Assembly (NCBI GenBank): GCA_934045905.1
Contig: OW203762.1
Span: 14,416,345-14,480,344, forward strand
Direction: 5' to 3'
From: Leuctra nigra
Lineage: Eukaryota; Arthropoda; Insecta; Plecoptera; Leuctridae
DNA length: 64,000 nucleotides
Shown: positions 9,472 to 21,400 of the stretch, in pieces
How positions within the stretch are numbered: position 1 is the stretch's first letter
Layout: each line of letters starts with the position of its first letter
Translations under genes and position numbers: made by a program
Notes under the pieces: generated by a model
What the model was told of the DNA's origin: nothing
The model's input: only the letters and a program-made list of their open reading frames with translations
The model's database searches: none

Positions 9472-12400
9472 ATGAATGCCTCAGGTAACAATGTGGATCA
9501 GAATGGTGAGGCGGTAGCCAGCACATCTACTAATTGTAGTGAACAGAATGGAGACAGGATGGCACATACAAATTCAACAAATAGTCCATCCCACAATGAT
9601 TGTGGAAAAATATGTGATCCTACCATTAACGGGGCGCGTCCTAAGGTGAGACACCTCTGTAACATCCCGAATGGCATCGCACCAACAGTTGGTGATGATG
9701 ATGGCGTAAAAGTGAACAATAATCTACCTCCCTCAAATGGGGCTGGGGGAAGCGGAGAGTGCAGCACCAGTTTTGACCCAAACTCAGGCAGCAGAATGAA
9801 TGGATTACTTTATAATTGCAATAGTGGATTAGAACCCATTAATGGCGTAGACTCGTATTTACGTAACAACGTTAACTGTCGCTCAGCTGTAGACAAGTGC
9901 CCGTTAAAAGTTCGAGAGTGTTCAGAATTACATAATGATATGTCAAGTCAGGTGCCAAAAAGGAACGGTTGTGATAAAATGGACAGTATGGAAGCGCGAG
10001 AACATAGGAGCTTACAATGGAATGATAATGACTCGAGTTCAAGTGATACCGGCAACGAAGGCGAAGACGGGTTATCTGGCGACGAATGTTGCATCTACAC
10101 GTACAAGGGCGATCAAATGGCAGATTTGCCGAGCTCGTTCTATCGACTAGAAGCAGGCGAGCAAGCCGGCGCAGCGGCTGACGACGATAATAACCAGAGT
10201 CCGCAGAACGGCCGCTGTTCTTCACCCGAGATGGATTTCCTGGAGATGGACTTTGATCCCGGACCTTCATGCGAGCAAGATTCTGAAGAGGACTCGGAGC
10301 GAGGTTCGCTACACGACGAAGTGGCTGCGATCCTGCCCGAGGTGCAACATGCGGAGAACGGAAACAGTCTCGAGGACGAGGCGAGGAACGATCTGAGCAA
10401 CGGAGCCGGACACAGCAACGACCTTGGACATCATCATGCGCCTCGACCTGTGTCGTCGACCCCAGAGGAACAGCCACAAGTCACCACGCGGCCTCCGTTG
10501 TGTCCTCCCTTGTCACTGCCGTACAGCCGCAACACAGAAACCAATCTAGGTACTATGGGTAAGCGTTTACTACATTCTATCTTTGACTTGAACCAAACTA
10601 CATTGTGTTGCAACATTTGGAAAATTCAATCAGAATACTTACTGAAAGGATCAGAATTTGCTACACCCTGACGTAGGATTGGTATCTTACCTAGATGTGT
10701 TAATTACTAAGTCCAAATTGCCAACTTGTTTTAAAACTTGGGAAAGCTTTAATTAAAAGAATCCATGTACTTTCCAGAGTGTCATTGTAGCTGTAGCTGA
10801 TTTTAAGTCCAGTCCACACTAGCAACTTTAGGTTGCTAAACTTGGTTCTGCACATGTGCAAAGTGCACATTTGCCCACAATGTGTGCAACCTACCATTCA
10901 AATTACCAAACTATCACAAACTACCATTCAATTCAATTGTCGGTAAGTACAAGGTAGTTTTAAAACTACCTAAACTTACTTCTGCAGTTACCTCTACTTG
11001 AGGATTAGACATGGCAACGAAATTAAAAATTAAAAAATTTCCAAATCCAAACCAAAAGCATACCTACAGTTCTCGCTTTCGGATGAAGGTATACCTACCT
11101 AGGCTAGTACCTACCTACTGCTATTGAAACCTTGATTTAAAAGGGATGAAACATTCCCATGCTAATTACTGACTGTGTTGATTCGAAGTGTACGCAGTAT
11201 TAAAATGAATTTGTTTCACTACTACGCAGGCCAACGCACCACGTGGGATGTGTGGGGCCATCACTGCACCAGCGGCGACCTCTGCTCTCCGGGGGAATCC
11301 ACCACCGTCGATGGCGAGGCTTGGAACGAGGGACTCGGGCTCCTGTCTCCGGGCAGCAGTCGACCACAGGGCGAAGGCACTGGTAACAAGACACTAGTAG
11401 ATCTCTACTTGCCAGATTTAGATCAAAGCTAATTGGTACTAAAATAATAGAAACTTGACTAAAAATAAAATGCATTTACGTAACTAGTTCAAGTCTTTAG
11501 GGAAGCGAATAATACCTTGAAATCAAAGTAGGTTGCTAATCATGTGCAATATGTGCAGATGTATTGGATAGAAAACTAATGTGTCAGCAGTAATGAAAGA
11601 AGGCTCAAAGATATTATTATTAGTAGGTCGACAAATATTTATATCCAGAAAATTCTCAATATTGATTGAAACTTAATTTAATAAAATACAGCATTTTTAA
11701 AGTCAACTGGGTTATAATTTGCAAGCAAGCAGATTTTTTTTCTTAATGGTATTAGGGCGTGGTTTTATTAGTACCTACCTACCTACTTACTAGTTTTGCA
11801 CTAGTGCCATGCGGTAATTACCTAGGTAGGTAGTACATAAAAGCTGTTAATTTTTTCCATTTTTAAATATACCTATTCTCGAACTGATTTGATTGTTGTA
11901 AAAAGAATAATATGCAATGTTGCATAGATCCACTGGACAAGTGTTAATGATCACACAATCAACAACAACATGTTATGTTAGTCATGCCTGCTAGTGCAAC
12001 TGTTGATTTAAAACATTGCCTGCATCGCCCACGAACAGCTGTTTCAACAACGCCACGTGATGTTATTCCAGACGCCGCCCGCAAGAGCAACCTGCACTCG
12101 GCGCTGTACCACTGCATCATGGCCAAGCGACTGGTGTTGAACAAACACGCGTCGTTCAGCGACGAGGAGGAGGGCGACGGCGCGACCAGCAAGCGCGCCG
12201 TCGAGAGGACCATGATCTGGTCGGAGCGGGAGGCGTGCGTCAAGCAAGTCACGCAGATATCAACGTCGGCGTGCGGAGCCACGGCTGTCATCAATGTCAT
12301 GGTTAGTACTCATGGCATGGAGCTTTCATTAGACTTGTAAGGTGCTTCTTTATCTAAAAATTCTGCACTGAAAAGTCGTGATATCAAAAAATTGGCAAAG

Positions 12401-15400
12401 TCAAAACTATTCAAAAAAAAACTTTGCGCATCGTGCATATAAATAGTATAAAAGTAGGCCTGAAATCAAATATACTTATTTATACACATAATATATCTAT
12501 AATGCCATAAAAAACGATGCGCCAAGTATTTTTTGAAAAGTTTTGACTTTGCCAATTTTTTGATATCACTACTTTTCAGTGCAGAATTTTTAGATTTCTT
12601 ATATTTTTTTAGTTGAAGAGACTTGGCTGGTATTTTTACACGTAGTGTTTTTTATGGGGATATCACTCCTTTTTTTGTTTATTCTTACAACTTGTAACAT
12701 ATATTGTGTCACCAAAGACTATTATTCTTTTAAAAAATACGCATTTGTGATTTGGTTGCTAAGAAAATGTATGCTTCTTACTATGTATAATATACATAGT
12801 TAGATACATAGTACAACTTGTATACTATTATGCTATAAATAATATGCTATAAAGTATAGCGAAAGTTTCGTTCCAATCGGTCCAGCCGTTCTAGAGTTAT
12901 GGCATCACTTCCGGTTTTCAAAATGGAGGCTGACTTCACTGCCACCTAAAATTTGTATCTAAATGTAATGTAACATTATAAGCCTTCTGAATATGTAGTT
13001 ATTGTTATAAGAGACGATTTTAGTCAGATTTGGAATTTTTATGACGTCATTTCCGGTTTTGGTAATAGTACATTTCTATTTTGACTATTGATATTTTATA
13101 AAGATGACCGTCCGAATCGTTTGGCGCTAGTTTCGTCCCGATTGGTCCATCCGTTTTTGAGATATGACGGCACTTCCGATTACAAAATGGCGGCACAAAA
13201 AATTAGTAAGGGCAAGGTATCATCAGACGCCAAAAGTGCACATGTGGTAAAAATTTCAGATCGATCGGTTCAGCCGTTTAGGCTGTGGCGGTGACAGCGG
13301 TGTTTTCTGATATCTGAATCATCATCATCATCAGATAGCTTTTAAAAGGGGTGTAATTTCACTGTTTTCACGGCCCTCTAGCTCTCTAATGTAATAACCT
13401 GTTGTTCCTAAATTTGGTATATGGGGTGAGGTGGGCCATAGCTCGAAATTAAGATATTTCGCAACAATGTGATATTTTCCATTTTTAAGATCCAGTAGGC
13501 CGAAAATGCGATGTTGTTGCTTACAGTAAAAGTGTTTGGTCTGCTCCTCAGTTTATTAGGCAGTAACGGTATGTTGAGTGACTGTGAGTGTACAGTACGA
13601 CTTGGCTGGGTGGAGCGACCGCTCCACTAGATCTCCAGAACTTTGATGTTAGAAGAATTTGGTGAAGTAATTGTTACAGTATGAAATAAATTGTGATTTC
13701 TTTGCCTTTATTTGATCAATAGACTTGGTATAGTCCATGCTTTCACACATTAGGTCTGTCTGTTTGTTTGTCTCTACTTTTTACCACTATCTTCCACCCA
13801 CATGGTATTAATTAACAGTTCACAATATCATTGCAATTTTGAACTGGTTTGCCATTTTGGTGGAGAAAGTGCTGAAAAGTGGTGACAGGCAAACAGATTG
13901 AAACATTGTTGGTGTGTTCTTTATAAAGAAGAGTGTAGCCGCGTCAGTAACCTCGGCCGCTGACAGCGTCCACCTTAACACCACGAGCGGGTCGTGGTGT
14001 GTCTTTGCCTAGTGGCTAGCTCAGACATAGATAGGTCGATGGGTTTGAGCATAGAAAAACAATTAATTAAACAGAGTAGGAACTAGGAGACTACAAAGAT
14101 GTTCGGCAGTGGTTACTCAGTACAACTCAATACTCAGAATTACAAAAGAAATAATCCACGCAGGTGGTTTTATTATACAAAACCATCAACTCAAAAGAGT
14201 TACTGAACTGAACACGCATAAAATAAATAGCACATGGTTTGAGTAGAAAAATGCAAATGGCCTCCGGCCCATGAAGTTACTAGATTGAACAAGAAAGAAA
14301 AGTAAATAATTAAATAATACAGTGTGGCAATGCCAACACTTACCTCGAGAGCCTCCTCGACAGATTACTAAACACTAGAGTCAAAATGGGCTAGCACTTT
14401 GGTTCGAGAACCTCCGTGCACATTTACTCTGGTACCTTCTATACCTTTCTCATACGTACTCAAATTGTGGAAAGCATAAAATAGCTGTATAAAAATGGAA
14501 TTTCGAAATACAGGTCTAAACAGAATAATGGTCTATCCGAGACGAAAACCGAAGGGAAAGAACAGGACGTCTTGATCAGAGAACGCCCCTCAAGAAAACC
14601 ACGAGGTTGGCAAAACGTCGGTAGCAAGCAAGACAATCAAACGCCACAAACTCACAAACTGAATCGAATGAACGAAACCAGCTTGGCTCTACAAATAGAC
14701 TAAGGGCAAGACTTCTTAGCAAAAACACAAATGAAAGTCTAAGAAAACATTCATAGACTAAAACTGAAAGGCGTAAGCCGTATGTGAATCTACTTTACCA
14801 TGCTTCCCGGTTTACCCTGGCTCGCGGAGTTCACGTCCAAACCCCTCGGTAGACGACACGAAAAGACATCGAGGGAAGTTACATGATTTACGAGCAAGAC
14901 AAAATATCATCCCTTACATTACATCCGGTAATGGAAAATTACCTGTACAACGTCAGAATGACAGCTCGCATCAAAACCTACAAGGTCGGACCATGTTACT
15001 TGAACCAACCAGTGGCGCTATCCCACGGCCGAACAGAAAACTAACAGTAAAAGAGTGGGAAAATACAAAACCCAATAGGTGGAATAGATGTTAGGTAGGT
15101 AATAGTTTTTTAAACTGTTACAATTCCCCCCTTCTTCCTAAAGAAAATTACTCTAATTTTCTTAAGTTAGACAACAGGTTTCAGATCTTTAACATGCCAT
15201 TTTCCAACGTCGCGCTGGGTCGAATCTTCAAGACGGTAGACGAGCGGAGAGATCTTCATCTTAACTTTGAACGGGCCGTGAAATCGTGGAGCGAGTTTCG
15301 CAGTGAAGCCTTTCGCAGCGTCCTCTTGGCGTGACTCGATGGCCTGCTTCATGCGGAGACTCGAAGACGGCCTTTCTATCGACCTCCGGCACCTTTTCCC

Positions 15401-18400
15401 TGACGAAAGTTACATGGGGAACAGTTAGCGCGGTAAACACTCTTCCTGCCGCACCCGGAACAGAACACCTTCTTAGGTTCCCGACAATCCATGCTTTTAT
15501 GACCTTGACCATCACAGTTCCAACACTTAGAAGGCAAACCAGTCACGGTTTCGTTCGCAGCAAAGGAAACCGGTCGGTCACGTTTGACGGGTTCATACCC
15601 CAGGTCGGGTTCTAGCAAAAACTTCGTTGAAGGCGGGGGTCGGAACTGTCGAGCATCAGCGCGTCCTATTTCCAATTGTTTGCAGAAACGTTGAAGGTCC
15701 TCCACACGATAACAAGTATGCAAGCTCAAACCTTCCAAAAAGTAGGGTTGAAGGTTGCGTCGAATAATATCCAGTTTCTCCATCTCGGGCATCTTCGGTG
15801 AAAGTCTGTTACATAAGTTATCTATAACCGAGAAGTACAAACCAATGCTTTCGTTCTCGCCTTGGGTCCTTGCTCGGATCTCGTCCCTCAAGCGTAGGTC
15901 GTAGTCCGGAGGTTGATACTCCTCTCGAAGAGCGTCCACCAGTTGGTCCCACGATTCTAAATTGCGTCGAGTTGAGCGAAACCAAATCCGCGCCGGTCCC
16001 TCGAACAAGTCGATCGCTTCATGCCACATATCGTCCTTCGATGTATGTCGAGCATCCATAAGGTCCTGTACATTCTCAAGAAATGCACTCACACTGGGAG
16101 CTTTTCCTTCACCTGAAAACTTTTTAATACCCCAAGTCGAGACTGGTCTCTGTTTCGGTCGTCGTTTAATAACCGGTGACACAGCTGTTTCGGGATGATT
16201 CATCTGAAAAACACCCATGGCTTCCACTAGAGTATTAAACCGCGTTTGAATCACTTCAAGGTCATGAAGTACAGCGTTCTTCTCGGTGGTAACAGCATCT
16301 GCATCATTCGTTACTAACCGCAAGCGTCTGTTGATGAAATGGAATTTCAAGTCAATGGTTCTCTTTGTATCATCTGCCCCTTCATAAGTCTCAACGAGAT
16401 CCCTTATTTCGACAATTTTAACCCTAATCAAGGTTAACTCAGCAAGAGAATCTGCCTCAGTCATCATGAATGAACAATATTATCGAAAAGTATGGTTAGT
16501 GTGCGATACACCGCTCACCGTAGTTCGAATCGCAGTCGTAAGCGAAGAGAAGTCAATCGAAGCGAAACGATGCTCGTAACTCGAAGTCTTGAATTGTAGT
16601 TGAAGTTCGTGGTTCCCACGTTGTAGCATCAATTGTAGATTGTAGCTCGGGCCCTCACGTTGGCTGCGCCAATTGTAGCCGCGTCAGTAACCTCGGCCGC
16701 TGACAGCGTCCACCTTAACACCACGAGCGGGTCGTGGTGTGTCTTTGCCTAGTGGCTAGCTCAGACATAGATAGGTCGATGGGTTTGAGCATAGAAAAAC
16801 AATTAATTAAACAGAGTAGGAACTAGGAGACTACAAAGATGTTCGGCAGTGGTTACTCAGTACAACTCAATACTCAGAATTACAAAAGAAATAATCCACG
16901 CAGGTGGTTTTATTATACAAAACCATCAACTCAAAAGAGTTACTGAACTGAACACGCATAAAATAAATAGCACATGGTTTGAGTAGAAAAATGCAAATGG
17001 CCTCCGGCCCATGAAGTTACTAGATTGAACAAGAAAGAAAAGTAAATAATTAAATAATACAGTGTGGCAATGCCAACACTTACCTCGAGAGCCTCCTCGA
17101 CAGATTACTAAACACTAGAGTCAAAATGGGCTAGCACTTTGGTTCGAGAACCTCCGTGCACATTTACTCTGGTACCTTCTATACCTTTCTCATACGTACT
17201 CAAATTGTGGAAAGCATAAAATAGCTGTATAAAAATGGAATTTCGAAATACAGGTCTAAACAGAATAATGGTCTATCCGAGACGAAAACCGAAGGGAAAG
17301 AACAGGACGTCTTGATCAGAGAACGCCCCTCAAGAAAACCACGAGGTTGGCAAAACGTCGGTAGCAAGCAAGACAATCAAACGCCACAAACTCACAAACT
17401 GAATCGAATGAACGAAACCAGCTTGGCTCTACAAATAGACTAAGGGCAAGACTTCTTAGCAAAAACACAAATGAAAGTCTAAGAAAACATTCATAGACTA
17501 AAACTGAAAGGCGTAAGCCGTATGTGAATCTACTTTACCATGCTTCCCGGTTTACCCTGGCTCGCGGAGTTCACGTCCAAACCCCTCGGTAGACGACACG
17601 AAAAGACATCGAGGGAAGTTACATGATTTACGAGCAAGACAAAATATCATCCCTTACATTACATCCGGTAATGGAAAATTACCTGTACAACGTCAGAATG
17701 ACAGCTCGCATCAAAACCTACAAGGTCGGACCATGTTACTTGAACCAACCAGTGGCGCTATCCCACGGCCGAACAGAAAACTAACAGTAAAAGAGTGGGA
17801 AAATACAAAACCCAATAGGTGGAATAGATGTTAGGTAGGTAATAGTTTTTTAAACTGTTACAAGAGTACAAGTGGAATTGAGCACAGTAATTTTTCAAAG
17901 AGTTAAGGAACTCATGTGTCATTGTTATACACACTTGATAAGTTGTTACTACGTACTGATTATAACAAAGGAGAATTCTTATCATTTGTTATGAATTATG
18001 ATGTAATGGATGAGTAAGTTCCTGCAATGCTACAATTCGTAAGACCCGATATTATCAATTTACCCTATTCTTGAATAAGATATCGCATCATTACATTAAT
18101 TTATGGTAACATAAGGTAGTTATTTTCTAGTCATATCTCTTGTGTTATTTCATGAAACTATTATGATTTATCACCGTTACAGTTTTTTAACTTGTCCTGA
18201 GATGGAACAAAACAATCTCCTTAGCTTGGAGTTATATTTATTATAACTAATTCATTAATAGTGGTCCAAGGTACTGTTGTTATGTTGCTTTCACCTTAAC
18301 CCTGGAAAAACTGGTTTAACTGAGGTAATACAAGTAACCCCCAGTTCTGTGTCCGGGGAATGCATCCGTAAAAGGGTCATTCTCATATTTTTTGTACAAA

Positions 18401-21400
18401 CCATGTCCGACAACCTCTCAATTTTTTTAAAGAAGATATATTAATAATTTTTAGGTTTTGAATAGAGCATGCCCATCTGTAATCATTTCCCTCTTTACTC
18501 CATCACTTCAATTAAAATTTATATGGTCTGATTTCATGGAATTTAAAGAAACATGTGTCAGGGTACAGCAAAATTAGATGTCCGGACCATGAGTTGGCTT
18601 GAACTATTGCAAAATTTTCTTATTTGCCATTGACATAAAAAAATTGTGCAGCATTTATATTGTTACAATAGCTCCAAAACTATCACAAGCTTTACGACTT
18701 ATTTTTAGTGAGCAACGTAAACCTGTTATATACATTTGAACCTTGTCCGGAAATTTTGTCCACTCTGTTACGCCCACTTTGTTCTAGTATTTTTTCAGGT
18801 AATTTATGAAAATTTATAAAAGTTGGTACACTGCTAGAAGAAATATATTAGTTTTATTTATTTTACTGTTAGTCACACTGGTTAGAAATGAAAATCTGCT
18901 AACCTGCACCTGTTGACAGTGACAGCAAGCACATGTAACGACTAAAATTGTCCACTCTGTTACGCATGTAAAGTGGTGAAATTACACTTTAATTTAAACC
19001 AAAGTGAATGGTAAATGTAGCAACTAAGTTTATTGAATCATTGATATAATAATATCGCAAGTTTTTATCTATTTTAGCAACAAAAACATTTTATTATGTT
19101 ATGTTGTCCACTCTGTTACATTGTCCACTCTGTTACAGTGAAATGTAATTCAGTGGATTTTTATGTTCCGCAGTGATTTTATAACATTAACTTCATCTCA
19201 TATAAGTTTCAATACATATTGCTATAATATTTTAGCATTGTATACCTCACAGAATGGCATTAACATCCGCTAAAAAACAACGGGCATTCCGAGAGCGGAG
19301 ACGCATAGACAAGGAAAAAGACACGGAAAATAAAAGAAAATGAAATAAAACCAAAGGGCAATTGATTGCATTACAAAATTTATGTATGACATTGAAATTT
19401 TTGAGAAGGTATAATTTAAATTGTGCCCTCATGTCCATTCTGTTACAATATGTCCACTCTGTTACTCTGTAATAAGATTTAATTCTCCTAATACCGATGA
19501 ATATTTAGTAAAACTTAGATAGTTATTAGTTTTAAATGAACCCAATTAACTATAATTAACTATATCTATTGATTTATATGGGTTGGTAAAGTCAATTCTA
19601 GAAGTTTTAGTGAAGTTATCCTTGTAAATTGGTAATTTAAGCAATGTTCTTAATTAGGATCAAATAATATCGTATATATACAAGAAATTATTTAGTTGTA
19701 TTTGTTTATGGTAAGTTTATACCATCTAGTATTATACTCTATTAGTCAAAGTATCATGTTGATTATATTTTAAGATTTTTATGTAGAAATAGTTGGGTAA
19801 CAGAATGGACGGATTCCGTGTCTCACAATCTTAATTTATCGATAAACTCTAAAATTGATCAAAAGTGCATTGACCACTTACTGTACACAATAAAGTACTA
19901 TTGATACAATACATTGCTGCAAATAACTTTGAAATATAAAATAATAATCTTCTTCTGGTTCCGACAATGTTGTCAGGTCAGACAGTGGGAGCTCCCACTG
20001 GGTCTAGGGCCTCGGATCTCTTCCAAACCGGCTGGCCAGGCCTGACGTTTCATCCTCCTCCTCCTCTTCTTCATCCTCGTCACCTTCCTCCAACTTCTCC
20101 ACCAGCGCCCTCCAGATCCTCCTGTCCTCCCACCACTTATCTGCTTCCACTTTCTGCCACCTTTGCTGCCTGTCCTCCACGTCTTCTCTGATAAGACCAC
20201 TCCACTTCTCTCTTGGTCTCCCCACTCTTCTTCTTCCCACCACTGTTTCTTCAAACTCCTGTCTTGGTATTCTCTTGAGATCCATTCTTTTCATGTGTCC
20301 AAACCAACGCAATCTCTCTCTACCCATCTTGTAGCTCAAACTTTCCACTCCCAGCTCCTTCCTAATACAACGGCTTCTCAACCTGTCCATCTTTGTTACT
20401 CCCTTCACACTTCTTAGGAATTTCATCTCCGCTGCCTCCAGCTGGCTGCGTTCCTTATTTCCAATCCCCCATGTAACTGCTCCGTATGTTAGTATTGGTA
20501 AGAAATACATTTTATACATGAGCAGTTTACACTGGCGAGGGAAATCTTCGTTCCACAGCAGCTTGCGAACAGCTTGGTAGAAGGACTCGGCTTTTTGAAT
20601 TCTCGCCTTCACCTCTGCATCCACCTTCGCCTCCTTAGTTAGTATACTTCCCAAGTATTTGAATGCATCCACCTCTCTCAGCTCCTTCCCACGTAACCTA
20701 ATTCTTATCCTCTTTCTCAATGTTTTCCTTCTCTCCATTTTCAATATTTCGCTCTTATCTTGGCTAATCTTCAGTCCCACTTCCTCCGTTACTTCACTCC
20801 AACGATTTATCTTCTCTTGTAGTTCTTCTCCACTTTCACCCCAAATGAGCACATCATCAGCATAGACTAAAGTTCTCGAATCTCTGCCCTCCTTTTCTTC
20901 AACCATTTTCAGCAGATCATCCATCACTATTACAAAGAGAGATGGGGACAAAACGCTACCTTGACGTAGACCTTCCTGTACCCCAAACCACTCTGATCTC
21001 CCTATGTCTGTCTGTACACTGCTGACACTTCTCTCATATGTACATTTAATCCTTTCAATAAGACCATTGCTCACTTCCTTCTTCCTCAAACTCTCCCACA
21101 CCACCTTTCGTGGGAGCCTATCGTACGCTTTTTCTAAATCCAAAAACGCCATGTACATCACTTGCCCACTCTCCCATCTCCGTTCCATTAACTGCCTTAC
21201 CGCAAATAAAGCATCCGTGGTTGCCCGTCCCCTCCTAAAGCCATATTGTTCTTCTCTTAACCCTTCCTCCACAAAACCTTTTAAACGGGTCTCGACAATC
21301 TTCTCGTATAACTTTGCACACTGACACAACAGAGTCACTCCCCTGTAGTTACTACAAGCCTTACGGTCCCCCTTCTTGAACAGTGGCACTATTATACCTT

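Larger units (their letters stand above)
13934..17862 (-). mobile_element. Gypsy-type LTR retrotransposon, internally deleted, identical-looking LTRs
   Basis: Two 1189-bp LTRs (13934-15122 and 16674-17862) flank a 1551-bp interior. By eye the LTRs are the same throughout. They begin TG and end CA on both strands. The 4-bp duplication AGAG lies at 13930-13933 and 17863-17866. Coding is on the minus strand: an intact gag with zinc knuckles, then only the C-terminal tail of integrase. Protease, reverse transcriptase, RNase H and most of integrase are missing. The primer-binding region is expected just inside the LTR at 16673 on the minus strand (TTGGCGCAGCCAACG). Recently inserted, and would need proteins from a full-length relative. 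Confidence 0.93.

Noticed and set aside
11175..11432. A separate short gene
   Set aside because: Its middle (11230-11382) is exon 2 of the peptidase-like gene, in phase with both neighbours; the rest is intron.
19247..19438. A small gene among the GTCCACTCTGTTAC motifs
   Set aside because: Neither the 63-codon minus frame nor the 29-codon basic plus frame has enough support; perhaps a decayed element.
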